Assembly: GCA_018873245.2 (NCBI GenBank)
Contig: JAEMBT020000006.1
Location: 8,391,855-8,455,854, forward strand
Length of the DNA: 64,000 nucleotides
Reading direction: 5' to 3'
Source: Archegozetes longisetosus
Lineage: Eukaryota > Arthropoda > Arachnida > Sarcoptiformes > Trhypochthoniidae
Position numbers and translations under genes: made by a program. Below are positions 11,701 to 23,661 of the stretch, piece by piece. The first letter of the stretch is position 1. Each line of letters starts with the position of its first letter. Below the pieces are notes generated by a model, which made no database searches, was not told the origin of the DNA, and was given only the letters and a program-made list of their open reading frames with translations.

Positions 11701-14700
11701 GTTGTGAAATTTAAGTATTTTGTTCTGTTTGATAATATCAATTGACCAAAAATAAACAAGTGACGCTTTATATTCTTTTAATCTTTTTCTCAAACATTCT
11801 CTGTTGTTATCCAGAGAACTTTGCGACTAAACGAACTACAGTATTTATAATATTAACTCTTAAACTATTCAGATCATTATTGAACATTCGGTTGAGTTAT
11901 TGACATCTACTCTGCAGACACTCAACTCATCATAGTTATGTGCTACTTTTCAAAATTTTAATTATCTCCAAGTACAACACTTCATTTGTGATCGTATAGG
12001 AATCATAGCACAAACAGGAATCACAGTAAAATAGTTAGCTTCAACAAAGTTTGTCTTAAGAATCCAAACTTCAATTTAATTTATACGTTCAATAATTCAA
12101 AGTGTAAGAACGATTGCATACCTTGTAATACCTTATTATTGGCCAGAGCTGGAAACAAGTGATCGTCCATCGTATGAATCGTTGGGATAGTTGGTGTTCG
12201 ATTAGGTTAGGTTTGAGTAGAATTGGTCTCTGTGTTATCCGTGGGAGTGAGTCGAGTCACTCAAAACTAAGGGATGCACTCCACTGACCCAGTGATCTAT
12301 CAGTTCTTACTAAACAACCTCAATCTAATCCAATTGTCCTTTGTTGTTATTGTTTTCTCCCTATTTTACTTTCAATGATAATATGCTAAGTACTCCAAGA
12401 AATTCTTGTCCGATTTTTCCCAATCAATTTCTGCTTTTCCAGACACGTGTGGGCACGTCCTGTTCCCGCACATGCGTTACGTGCGATCCTTTGCCATTGG
12501 AAAATGGCTAAAATCAATGAAGAATTATAATTATTATCTCCACTCCTACTATTCAGTTATGACTGTATCTTCTCATCTCTTTCTTACTTTTTATGCAACA
12601 GTTTTTAACTCTTCATCACTTCATATTTTTTGATCGGATATTTTTACGAAATATTTTTGCAATCTCAAAATTAAAATCCATTCTCTCTCCAAAATTGGCT
12701 ATTATTTGAAGCTATCTGAAACTACTGAAGTTTAACTGAAGCTTGCCATACCAGCTGGTTGCATTAAATTCATTGTTCACTTTTTTTATGAAGATTCTTT
12801 TCATTATGTCAAGTTTAATTTGAACTTCTAATAGTGCTTTTTTGTTAAAGACTATCACCTGAGTGACTAAATATGACAAAAACAAAAAATTAATTTGAAT
12901 TTATTAGAGATGTCTAGTATTTATTCTGATTTTAATTAAGATCAAGTTAACCCAAGCGAAATCAGCTGAAAATCAATTTTTAAACACGAAAAAGGCATTC
13001 GATTTGATTTGCATCGGTTTCAGTCGATTCAGAGTCTTATCAAGAGAATCAATGGAAATTTATAGTTGAATAAGCAATAAAATTGAGCCGCAAGCTTAGC
13101 ATGAGGCGCAAATAAAAGTTACAAAGAATTGAATTGATTTGAAAATTAATAATTGAACTAATATAAGAAGGATATGATGCTGACTTAAAAACGAGTGCAT
13201 AAAACGTTGAAAAGAGCAAAACATTGAGAATTTGAGTTAGTCCTCATGAGGGTTTTAATGCACTCACGCAAAGTCACAACAAATATTGCTCATTGTTGAC
13301 TTTCAATCAAATTAAAATAGTAGTTCTGGAGTACGCCTAAAGGCAAAGGCACTTCATTTTTTGCAAAGTAGCAAAACAATTAAAGAGTGCATGCATTAGT
13401 TAGAGTAGTGAGTATTAGATTCTGTATTGAGTTCTGGATTGGTTTAATGTAATTCACCGAAAAAATCTAGTACTATATGGTTGGGTTCCGCCACTCAAAG
13501 GGAACGTCGACCGCAGCGGAAAGTGGGCAAATACACGTGTGTCACTCTTGCAAATTTAGGCTTATATCACGATCTATTGTAATCTTGAAATATTAAATAT
13601 ATAATTGATTTTGACACACTTTGTTTCCATCTAAAACAGACACTAATGTTAGTCATTCCTATTAATGCAACAGAACTTATGCTTTCATGTAATCCATTTA
13701 AATCCTTGTTATTTGTCAGCTCGATAGAGAAGAAAAATATTCAATATAGTCTTCTGTCAAAGTCCAATAGGAATCTTCATTGTTTTGATGATTTTATTTC
13801 ACTTGACAGTGAAAATATTCGGCTAAATTTTGATTACTTGTTTCAATCAACAAAATGAAATATGGAGGTAGAAAGTAACCATTTACATTGAAAACCTTAC
13901 TAATAGTTGATAGCAACTGGAAGTAACACGTTATCGTAGCGCGTTTCAGACCATAAGACATCGAGTATTGAGATACTTATAAGAATATTCCAAAGTATTA
14001 GTAAAAGAGACAAATGAAAAGTCAAATTTGGCAGCAAATTAATGTGCAACACAGAGAGATTGGGATAACAACAGTCTTTTCTTATTGCCATCGAGGATTA
14101 TTGAGCTTACGAGTGAACAGCTTGAGCTGCAATGACTAATAAAACTTAGACATGAGCTCGAATTATTACACAATTAATCAGATACTCGAATCGAACCGTA
14201 AGTCTTAAATATATCGTAACATTATTTTGAAAATGAGTTTTCTGCAGTACAATAATTATAACGAACAAACGTTCAGATTGAAGTTATTTACTCTGATGAA
14301 TGAAAACTTCAGTCTAATAGTAAATCGTATTAGATTATTGTTTATAAAAAATTATGGATTGAGAAAAGGTGCGCTACCATTCAATTGCCTGATATTTATT
14401 GCTAATTATTAGTAGCAAAACAATGAGTTAATCGAAACGTGATTTGCAAGAATAGAATTTGAGTGAAAGAATAGGGCATTTAAGTTATACTATAGTTATA
14501 TGGTATGAATGACAAAAAGAGTGTTAAAAAGCATTAGAACTTGACAAGTGTCAAACATATATTTATTAGTTATGAATAATAATTCATAGCTTGCATTTAG
14601 CCTGTTTTTAAACATTAAGAACGATTAGAATAATGTCTGCTAAAGAGTAACAGATGTGATGAAATATTCAAATGCATTTCAAATAGTGGCACCAACAGAA

Positions 14701-15431
14701 ATGGCACGTGCCTTACAATAGTGCAAAGTGATCAGTGCATCTCACCATTGCTTTAATGCCTTACGCTTTACAATGCACTCCATTTACTGCTGAACAACAA
14801 CTTTCACCATTCATTGCCACCTCTCTCCTAATATTCATCACCATTTGAACCACTGACTCTTTGCTAAGCTTGTAAAAGTTACTGACGACCACTATTTTAC
14901 ATATTGATCTTCTATCCCATTGTGACCCCTAAGCGAGAAGCCTAACAATATTGCCAATAAAACAATTAGTTTTCTACTTTGGTTCTAGTTTTTTCGCAAA
15001 AAATTCAAGCAACCATTTTATGTCAAAAATACTGTCTCAAAGTAATTGGTTTTGTTTTTAAAATCAAATTCAGTGTAAATTATGTGACAACTTGAAAAGG
15101 AAACTTCGTAAGCACTGAAGCACTTGTAAAGTTAAATAACTTTCATTATGAATGATAGGATGAATGATAGGATCGATAAAGATTTTTTTCTTACATTCAA
15201 TGTTAAAACAATCCATACTAAACGTGAAATGCTTATTCACAAAACGCAGAAAAAGTCTGAAACAAAGTAATGCATCATTTGTGAAATATTTGTCTGTTAT
15301 GCGAGTTAATTTCTAGCTCAGTGACTTATGTTTAGTTATCATGCTTTCATATTATATGCCACTAGAAATGTTTACTTAGACTCAGCATTTAAAAAACCAT
15401 ACAAAAGTATGAAAACATAAAAATTCAATAA

Positions 15432-15495
15432 CTAACCTAACCTATCACCGATCCGAAGTAATAATACTTTAGAAGTTTAACTAAGGTTAGGTTAG
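15432..15495. repeat. 12-bp inverted repeat made of TTAGG-like words
   Basis: CTAACCTAACCT at 15432-15443 pairs perfectly with AGGTTAGGTTAG at 15484-15495 around a 40-base loop. The words resemble the arthropod telomere unit, but two units per arm is too few to claim a telomeric origin. It is more likely a small fold-back. Confidence 0.5.
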
Positions 15496-16585
15496 CCTTC
15501 AATATCAATCAATCTTGATGAAATTTAAATCTGAGCCTGATTAGCAACATTGGGTGGAACAATCAATACATCTGTTTGTTGTTGTAAACTATTTAAACAG
15601 AATTTTAATAATCCTTACTTATAGACTGATCGGAAAGTGAACTTTTGATGGAAAGAAGAAATTTGACATTGCTTCAATCAAAGGTGCAGTACATTACAAA
15701 TTAAGACTATTCGATCTCACACAATTTTTCCTATTGTAAGGCATTTTCCAATAACCTTATAGATATGACCAAAGATTAAGATTATTATCGAATCTCAAAT
15801 ACTTTATATTCCTATTGCTTCTAAATTTATTAATCATTTATTTGGAATAGTCTCCGATATTATATGAAAGAACTTTTTGATGAATTAATTAAGCATATAA
15901 TTGAGTGTTTATGCGCTCAAATACATCAAAATCTAATGTTTCCGCTGATCATTTCCGATCCATTCTTATTGCTAAGAATGCATAGAATTGGACGCGTGCC
16001 TCAAATATATCGTGACAAATGAGTCGATTCGCTACCGATGACTACCATAACAAACTTGCGAGCGACTGTCCATAAAAACGCTTTAGAAGAATGAGCTGAC
16101 ATCTAACTCAACTACAAGTATCTATTTTTTTACGAAAAATTATTGAGTCGGTTAAAAACTCTTTGAAAAATTTAGGGAACTCTTTATAAATTGATGATAC
16201 AAAGGGGAAGGTTAGAGATGAGGAAAGTTTGCAATTTTTCAAAAATAATCATCTATTGTTAAAGAGCTCGTAAGCTTTGATGTTCAACCCTTTTCAAGGA
16301 ATTAACTCTGAAAAAAAGTTAATACAAGTTTTCTTAGAGAAGTTGCCAACTTTTGAAGCAGATGTTTCAAAACAATTAAATCTTATTTATTGATACTTTT
16401 CAATGAGTTAGAGTACTTATAATTAATTAGCAAATATCTTTAGTTTTAGCTGAATATTAAATCTATTCTAATAGTTTAGATAATTGAAACAATTCTTTCT
16501 ACAAAGCTACAGGATTTAGATTGTAAACAATCGGAAGGAAGACAGTTTATCAGGACGTGTTGGTTTGACTGAGCAAAAATCTCAT

Positions 16586-17431
16586 TCAGTCCAACTGATT
16601 GTCAGCCTTTGGTTTAATGATAGCCAAAGCTTCACAGTATTTCAATTTGTTTAATCTCATTATAATTCTAACTAAGGCTTCAGGAAATATAATGCCAAAC
16701 ATTTTACTTCTCAATTCTCTATCGCTTTCAAAGATTCCATTAAGACATCCGAGAATGTAAGTCTTCTGCCATTTAGAAAAGAGAGACAGTTGAATATTAG
16801 CTGCAATTCCAGGATATCCAAACTTTTCAAATATATTTTGATAAAATGAACTACTATTTGACTCAATAGTCATCTGTCTTAAATCATCAGAAAAGCTCTT
16901 AATTAAACAACAAATCTGCTCGAAACTAAGATCTCTACAAGAGTTTATAGCATCCAATGAGTTGATTATTTCATCAAATTGTTCAGGTGTCAACGACTTC
17001 TTGATGTCTTCTTGCCCTTTGTTCTTAAGGTCGAACTCATTATAAATTAAAAGTTCATTTTCATCATTGAAAGACTCATTGAGGTTAAATGTACGTGAGT
17101 GACAACCTTTTATAATGCACTCCAAATCCATCTCAATAAACTCTTTCTCATCTAATTTCATCTTTTTTGATTTGTCAACTCTTTTGATGTTATCCAATAA
17201 ATACTTGAATTTTAAACGAACATCACTTTCATTTTTATTTATTTCTTCACTTTTACTTGCAGTCTTGCTTTCAGATTCATTTTGATTACTTTGCGTCACC
17301 TTCGAGATCAAGCTTTGATTCGATCTGCCACTTAAACTGTTGTTCATTAATAAACGTTTTGTTTGATTACAATTACCTGAAGCCTTCAAAAGTTTGCGAT
17401 TCCTTTTATTTGCTGAAATATTCATATTCAT
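16586..17431 (-). CDS. Uncharacterised 281-residue protein
   Basis: The intact frame starts at ATG 17431, and the frame stays open upstream through a GTG codon at 17440-17438. I do not recognise the family. The first ~70 residues are basic and S/N/K-rich (ANKRNRKLLK). A lysine/acid-rich middle is followed by a predicted helical C-terminal half (from SLTPEQFDEIINSLDAINS to FPEALVRIIMRLNKLKYCEA) with several Cys and aromatic residues, which looks like a folded helical domain. There is no signal peptide or membrane segment, so it is probably cytosolic or nuclear (inference). A pyrimidine-rich TTTTTCAG ends at 17443, just upstream of the ATG, so an upstream exon could splice into this frame in phase 1; the start is therefore uncertain. 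Length and amino-acid composition support a real gene. Confidence 0.65.
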   Translation of the reverse strand: MNMNISANKRNRKLLKASGNCNQTKRLLMNNSLSGRSNQSLISKVTQSNQNESESKTASKSEEINKNESDVRLKFKYLLDNIKRVDKSKKMKLDEKEFIEMDLECIIKGCHSRTFNLNESFNDENELLIYNEFDLKNKGQEDIKKSLTPEQFDEIINSLDAINSCRDLSFEQICCLIKSFSDDLRQMTIESNSSSFYQNIFEKFGYPGIAANIQLSLFSKWQKTYILGCLNGIFESDRELRSKMFGIIFPEALVRIIMRLNKLKYCEALAIIKPKADNQLD

Positions 17432-18330
17432 ATTGAGCACTGCTGAAAAAATGGTTTAATATGGTCTGAAGTAATGTTTTGATAACTAATTCAAAATGAA
17501 TCTCCTGCGTCATTACATTGAACTGTTCATTCAATCAAATAACAATCATCGTATTATCATTAGTATATAACAAATTGCGTATTTATTCAACTCAATACAA
17601 ACAAAAGTATGTTGTAATAAACATGTTCAGGTGATTTGGTCAAAATCGATGAGATCACTGCTAAAATGTTTGATTATACAGTAGTGACTTTCTCAACTTT
17701 GCCAACTTTTTCTCATTATAATCTTATGCACGTGTTCTTAACTCTGATCTGTCCTACGAAATTGACTGTAATGTGAAAAGTGAATAATCAATTTTTGGGT
17801 CAAACTTAGCATATAATACTTGGGGTTAGAGATATGTGACACTAAACTGAATTCGGTCATTCATCTGGTAGTCTGAAAGGCATTATCAAATATCTAATAA
17901 CAGGATTTGCAAACATAATTATCAGTGGTCTCCTAAATTGGATTTAATTGTTTTGACCAAATAAGAACTTTTGTTTAAATTTTTTAGAAAATGACTGACC
18001 ATTGAGAAGATCAACTTTCGTCTTAACACACAGTGTTGTAAAACTCTTTATCGGTAACAAATTATTTTGATTTCAAGTTAACACTGAATCAGTTGCTGAT
18101 CATTATTTATTAAAACAAATTTCATCTTGACTGAGGATAAAATTCAGAATTTATGAACAATTAAAGGCGATCACAAACGAACGATTGAGACTTTATATTG
18201 TTATTAACATAACTCGGAATAAAATATAAATGAAATTCTTGTCATTTGGAAAAATATTTAACGATTAGATTTGAAGGATTTAGTTTTATATAAAATATCT
18301 GTGGTTAGTATAGAAATAATTTAAAAAGTT
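17432..18330. other. Spacer between the uncharacterised gene and the sorting nexin gene
   Basis: About 0.9 kb of AT-rich DNA with no coding signal. It should hold the 3' untranslated region of the sorting nexin gene; a minus-strand AATAAA lies near 18105. It should also hold the promoter, or an upstream exon, of the 16586-17431 gene. Confidence 0.5.
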
Positions 18331-20059
18331 TCAATTATTATACATATCTAAAGTTTCCTGCAGCTTATAGGAAATATTTTGATAAAAGGCGATCTGTGAA
18401 GACAAAAAGTTCTTCATCACAAGCTTGAAATCAGCGATTCGTTCCTCTTGAAAGTGATTGATTTCTGCTAGAGTGGCATAAGTCACTACATCCGCTCGTT
18501 GATTGATCTGAACCACAGATTTCTCATCAATCTTTCCTTCGTCCAGCATTTTCTGATGCTCCCTTTTCTTATTAAGGGCTCCCTTGTGGACCTGAAGAAT
18601 CTCGGGCCAAGCGGTCAAAATGCCCTTATATTCATGTAAGACATCAGACATGGGTCCGAAGTCAAACTTGGGCTGTTCCTCGTACATCTTACCAATCGAT
18701 TCATAGGCATCGCTTGAATTCTTTAAGGCAGCATTGAGTGAATCATTTTCTCGACTGTCGAGACCACTAAAAACAAACGCTTCGGCCAAATTGCGAAAAG
18801 AGTTTGCAATTTTAGAGAACTCTCTTTTGTAAGGACCGGCATACTTCTTGCTTTGATCTTGAGCTGTATTGAACAGATGCTTAACCGAGTCATCCATTTT
18901 AGACACGAAACGACCAAATTGATCCATTTTTCTGTCAATCGTTGCGATATCTAGTGATGAACTCTGGGCTGGAGGCTTAATAGCGAAGAAGAGTGAAGCG
19001 CCGACTAATTCGTCTTTTTCTGCTTTTCTTTTGCCTGATTTCCATCTCTTTTCATCAGCAGTACATTTGATGAAATGCATCCAAACAGCACTTTGAGACA
19101 GAACAGGATGTCTACAAATTCGGTTGACCCACGACTGCAACTGTGTTCTCCTGTGTTCAATGAATTCTTCCTGATATCGACCTGATATCTGTTTATCGGG
19201 CAGCGCAGGGATTGGTATTGTCGTGAACTTGTCTTGTAGTCTTTCGTGCAACCAGTCGAAATGTTTATAACGTCTACTGACTTGAATATTAGTCAAATCA
19301 GGTGTTAATTGATATGCAATAAAACTTTTCAATCCTTTCATTTTGCTCTCTTTCTTAGGCTTTTCAACCGAAACAGCGTACGGATTTTGATTTGGGGCCC
19401 ACTTGTAGGTTCCGTTGCTTTCTATAATATAAATAAACTCTGATTCATCAACTTTTAATGTCTTGATCCCTAATATATAGTCTTCTCCGCCAGACTTGAC
19501 AAAAGTCGAGAATCGGTTAAAACTTTTGCGAACACTTTGTTGTTGTTGTGATTGCCTAGTCGGGACTCCACTCACAGTGATCGGTGGTAATTGTGAGTGA
19601 GGTGTAGTTGCGCTCACCACTTGTCCCGAGTTGTGCGGATAGTAATCGGTAGCAGTGGTCGAGGCCTGGCTGTCGTCGTCGTCATCCCAGTCATCGTCAC
19701 CCCAATCGCCATCTCCGAAGTCATAACTGGATTGGCTGTTAAATACGTTTGTGGATTGTGGTGCTGATTCAGTTGGCGACGCAAAAGCAGATCCGAAATC
19801 ATTAGTTTGAGCCACTGGTTCGACATAACCGGCAGGAAATAGTCCAGTTTGTCCTCTGCTGTTGGTACCTTCCCACCAGCCTTCGCCCACGTCTTGACGA
19901 GATACTGATTGAGACAAATTGAGATACTGATTGAGATTTGTTTTATTATTTATATAAATTTGTCAATCATAGAATACCTGTTAATATTTCATTTGGATAT
20001 ATAGAAAGTTCTCCACTGCTTGGCTGTGCATTAAATTCGTACAATACTTTCACTTTCAT
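18331..20059 (-). CDS. Sh3px1: SNX9/18/33-family sorting nexin (SH3-PX-BAR)
   Basis: Two exons, 20059-19978 and 19904-18331, joined across a 73-bp intron give about 551 residues. Exon 1 (MKVKVLYEF...NEILT) and exon 2 (VSRQDVGEGWWEG...GLFPAGYVEPV) together make the N-terminal SH3 domain, residues ~1-60, so an ATG at 19917 inside the intron is not the start. A W/D-rich acidic stretch near residues 89-106 (DFGDGDWGDDDWDD) resembles the clathrin/AP-2-binding linker of SNX9. The PX domain (~200-308) has the phosphoinositide-binding RRYKHF at ~238-243, and the BAR domain fills ~343-551. The family bends membranes at clathrin-coated pits and recruits dynamin and N-WASP through SH3. The length is close to family norms. 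A 22-bp tandem duplication covers the intron 3' splice site. The gene is head to head with the EPB41L4A gene. Confidence 0.95.
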
Positions 20060-23000
20060 TGTATTACTATTAATTCATTTAATTCATATATTTGTCACTC
20101 AATTTATAAAATAATTGGTAATAAAATATGTTTTAGAGTATTTAGTCATTCATTTAGTGATTATTATTGTGTTACATAAATACTATGTAAAGTATATCAG
20201 ATTTCGTCATAGAGTCAAGTATTGGTGAACTCCCACCAAATCGGTCAGTCTTGTCAACACTTTTGAATTCAGCTAAACTTCTTTCAATACGGCTAATAAC
20301 AACCATTAGGCGTCGTTCACTTATTACGTTACGCTCTTAGAGGGCTGGAGCACATCTTAATCAAATAGTGTTCAGTATAGCGAAGCGCCTAAAACAACAC
20401 AATAAAGGGCAAAGATAGGTCACTAAAAGTCTATTTTAGCGTAACGTTATTGATAGACGTTTTCTCTCAGTTTCAGTACAGTTTTGAAACCAATGATACC
20501 ATTGACTGAAGCGAAACTCGCGGTTCAAATCCAAACTTATTACAAAGTTAAGTTTAGATACACTTAAGATTTTGATAATTGACAGGAATTTTCCACTCGC
20601 AATCTAATGAAATACGCAAACAAACGTTAGACAATTGAAAAATTAATGATTAGTTAGAGTGCAATTAAAACCAGATAACTATTACTAATTGTAGTAATGT
20701 TTGCACTAAATTTCTATTTGATAATTAGTCGTTACCATAGATATTTTAGTTATGAAAAGTTAATGTTTTATTATTGATACCTGTTTCTGTCAGTTATCAA
20801 TTAATGCTTAAAGATTAACTTTGTCTTAGATTTTTGTGTTTGATATGCAAAGAGAAAAAGTTGTATAACTTTTATTTGATTAAAGTACGAATAGATCAAA
20901 TAGTCATAAATTTGCTTCTATTCAAAGTTAACATGGATTAAATTGGACTCTAACCACAGTTGAGTTGCACAGTCCAGATACATTAATTGAGCTTCAGCTC
21001 AAATAATTTTAGAAAACATGATTTTTGTCTATCTCATTCTCTAATAATCTAAGTTAGCTAAATTTTAACCAAACTTCATAAGAAATAGGAAAGATTCATA
21101 TATAGGATGTTAGATGTCAGCACCAATTGTTGTCATAACTTAAAACTTCTTAAATTCAAGATTGTTAAATTGAAGCAACTTCTAATTTACCTCGCGAGAA
21201 AAGTTGTTTAATTGTACGAGTAGGGCCAACATATTCTTGATTTGGTATTAATCTATGCAATTATTAGATTGACCAGAGCTGAAAATTTGTGCTAATCAAC
21301 TTTTAATTGTTCATAATCGCCAGTACAAAACGCAACCTTTAGCATTGTTTCACATGTGACCAATGCACACCGTAAAATGCTTATGCATTATACCGTATAA
21401 AGTTGGCTTCATTATGCAGTTTAGTGCTCGTCAATGCGTTCAGTGCATATGTATAGCAGTCAGCATTATTCCCATGCTAAAGATTACGCTTTGTAGTAAT
21501 GATTTCGGACAATTAGTTTTTGAGTTGTGACCAATCCAGTGGGTTCATAGACTAATGCCAAATCAAAAGTATGCTGATCCAACTCTTTCAATTGAACTCC
21601 TTTTCTCGTCAAATATATACAGAATTACAGCATGATTTGCATTAATTTTGGTGTAAAACTGATAAACAAGTGTTTCTATTTAAAGTTACTCTTAAGATGA
21701 GTGAACCGAAGCAATTAGTTGAATGAATTGTGATTTTCAGTTAGTTTGAAGGGTTTCTTCAATTTGAAGTCTATAAAGAGTTTGTCTGTCATATACCAAT
21801 ACCTATAAGATTTTGAAATGCAAAAAATTTAGTTATATCAAATATTTCAGTACAATTATGCATTCAGTCCAATACGAGTTCAAACAATTAATTCTGCAAA
21901 CAATACTTTATAGCTTAATTTGTATTCCGTTCATATTATTCATTGTGTAGAATAGTAATAAAAACGTTTTGAGCAATAAGTCCATTCGAAGCTGACTTAA
22001 TATTTATTAATGAATGGCTTGATCAAATCGGATTAAAGAGTTTTATTGCATCTGGCTTTGTGTGCTAGTCTCAGAAGCAGCATTTTTTCGTTGGTAATTT
22101 AACAAAAGAGTCCAAATTGTCATGAATAATGTAATGAAAGAAGCTAGAAGTAGTTTCGATAATATATTATTAGAGGTTAATCTGTTGAAAATAAGAAAAA
22201 CTTTCATCTGATCCTTTATTCAATATAAGTGGAAAGTCATGACTATAGAAAAAATTGCAATAAAAACAAAAATCTTAGGCAAAAGTTTATATAAAGCTTT
22301 CAATCAACTCCCGAAAACTAAAGTTAAACGTATTTGAAAAAGTTTGACTATTCTATGTGGTTTCGTTGTTGGTATCAGTCTATTGGAAAATGATTTAGAT
22401 AACTTTCATAAATTTATAAATTAAATGAATACCTGAACTTAGTAGCTTGAACGTAGTAGTAAGACTTATTTATTAAAATTGAAAAAATCAAAATTTAATA
22501 CCAAACTTGAGTGCTATGCTATTACTACGATTGAAAGTATTGTGAAAGTTACATTTGTTTGATTATATTCAATTTTCTGATTAATTGCAGGTTAGATAAA
22601 TAACAATAAAATTGAACCAAGAAGATATTAAGCAAATTTGCACACAATCATCGAAATGAATTGAACTATTAATTAATTTTATTGAGCAATTAAACTTTTA
22701 ACAATTACTGTTACGCCAATGAAGCAGTTGAATCTATAAACTGACACTATTTCGATACGAATTCAAATAAAAAACCTATTTAAGTTTGTACTTTCCTTAA
22801 TGAATGGATTATTATACAATAGTATTCACCATTAAAGAGCTTAAATTATTAAAATGGACAATTCATTTTCACATTTTCATGCTGATAAGTACTGAATAAA
22901 TAAGAAAATTATTTAAAACTGAAAATTGTTTTTAAGACAAAACTTTCTATAGAAAGCAAATTGATTGAGAAATGGAAGAAAAAAGTTAGAGTGAAGTAGG

Positions 23001-23661
23001 AGCGCGACTGTGCATGGTTAATACAGTTAGTATTAGTTGTCAGTCTGTAGTTGGTATGATAAACTTGAATGGTAAGTTTTTACGAACGACCCTATACTAG
23101 TACTACAGTACCTGTAGAAGAGAACAACCTGTAGCCGTGCATTGTGATAGTCCACAACCTGTTTTGAGCTCTCCTTCCAGTATTTGTCGATAAATCTCTG
23201 AGTGCATAGCATTCTCTCTTATTTGTGTTCATTCCTCAAAACTGATAATAGCATAAGTTAATTGTTCAACTATACTATAACAGACCAGTATTAAGTGAAG
23301 GTGCGTCCACTTGAGTCGAGAATTTAACGGTTAAGGGCCGCTTCTGAGTGACTGTAAGGTTGAAGAACTTTAGCAAGAAGAAAGTTCTTACCGCCACATC
23401 TAACTTTCAACTCCTAATCACAACTTGATCGCAGAAAAGTTTCAGAGAGTTGAGTTGCATCAGTGAAATACGAACGTCGACCTCACGAACAATCGGTTCA
23501 CATCGAAGATCAACTTTACTTTCTATTCATAGTGTTTGTTTTACAAACCAAAGACAACAGTTTTGTTATGTTAATGTAATTTGTGAGCATATCTATTGAT
23601 ACTCTCAATGAATGGAATGACAGTTTGAAACTAATTGATTTGTGCTAATAATTAAATAATA
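20060..23661. other. 3.6-kb divergent intergenic region (sorting nexin / EPB41L4A promoters)
   Basis: No exon seen. It contains an inverted-repeat element at 20308-20463. The last ~600 bases before the EPB41L4A start (about 23060-23520) are richer in G/C than their surroundings and probably form its promoter and 5' untranslated region. The patch at 21330-21500 has many ATGCAT/TGCATAT words. Confidence 0.5.
20308..20463. mobile_element. MITE-like inverted repeat with ACGTTACGCT arms
   Basis: The left arm, about 20311-20335, reads CGTTCACTTATTACGTTACG then CT. The reverse complement of the right arm, about 20438-20460, reads CGTCTATCAATAACGTTACG then CT. The arms match imperfectly over about 25 bases, and the inner ACGTTACGCT is exact. 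The arm sequence resembles GTCGTTCATnAATTACGTnACGC-type transposon ends that I recall from invertebrate genomes, but I cannot name the superfamily with confidence. No coding capacity. Confidence 0.5.

Larger units (their letters stand above)
4207..16585. other. 12.4-kb non-coding region upstream of the Lim3 exons
   Basis: No exon could be supported. Reading frames of 60-80 codons (5309-5503 minus, 6710-6916 minus, 7286-7528 plus, 8353-8544 plus, 12406-12633 plus, 13646-14412) lack family signatures. Large non-coding flanks are usual for LIM-homeobox regulators, so this region may hold the missing Lim3 first exon and enhancers. Local patches richer in G/C than the surroundings occur at about 5990-6050, 7270-7560, 11410-11545, 13470-13560 and 14690-14830. 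Several contain E-box cores: CACGTG near 11450 and 14705, and two CAGGTGG near 11469 and 11533. Confidence 0.5.

Noticed and set aside
12120..12310. Possible fourth copy of the SLC12-intron palindrome (TTGGTGTTCGATTAGGTTAGG)
   Set aside because: Only part of the centre is similar; the outer arms and inner GCTACGCG arms are absent.
15432..15495. Interstitial telomeric repeat
   Set aside because: Only two TTAGG-like words per arm, in an inverted arrangement; too little for a telomere claim.
17438..17440. GTG at 17440 as a start codon for the uncharacterised gene
   Set aside because: GTG starts are not expected for animal nuclear genes; the first ATG in frame is at 17431, and an upstream exon is possible.
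19915..19917. ATG at 19917 as the start of the sorting nexin protein
   Set aside because: It lies in the intron. Splicing to the exon at 19978-20059 restores a complete SH3 domain with a family-like N-terminus.
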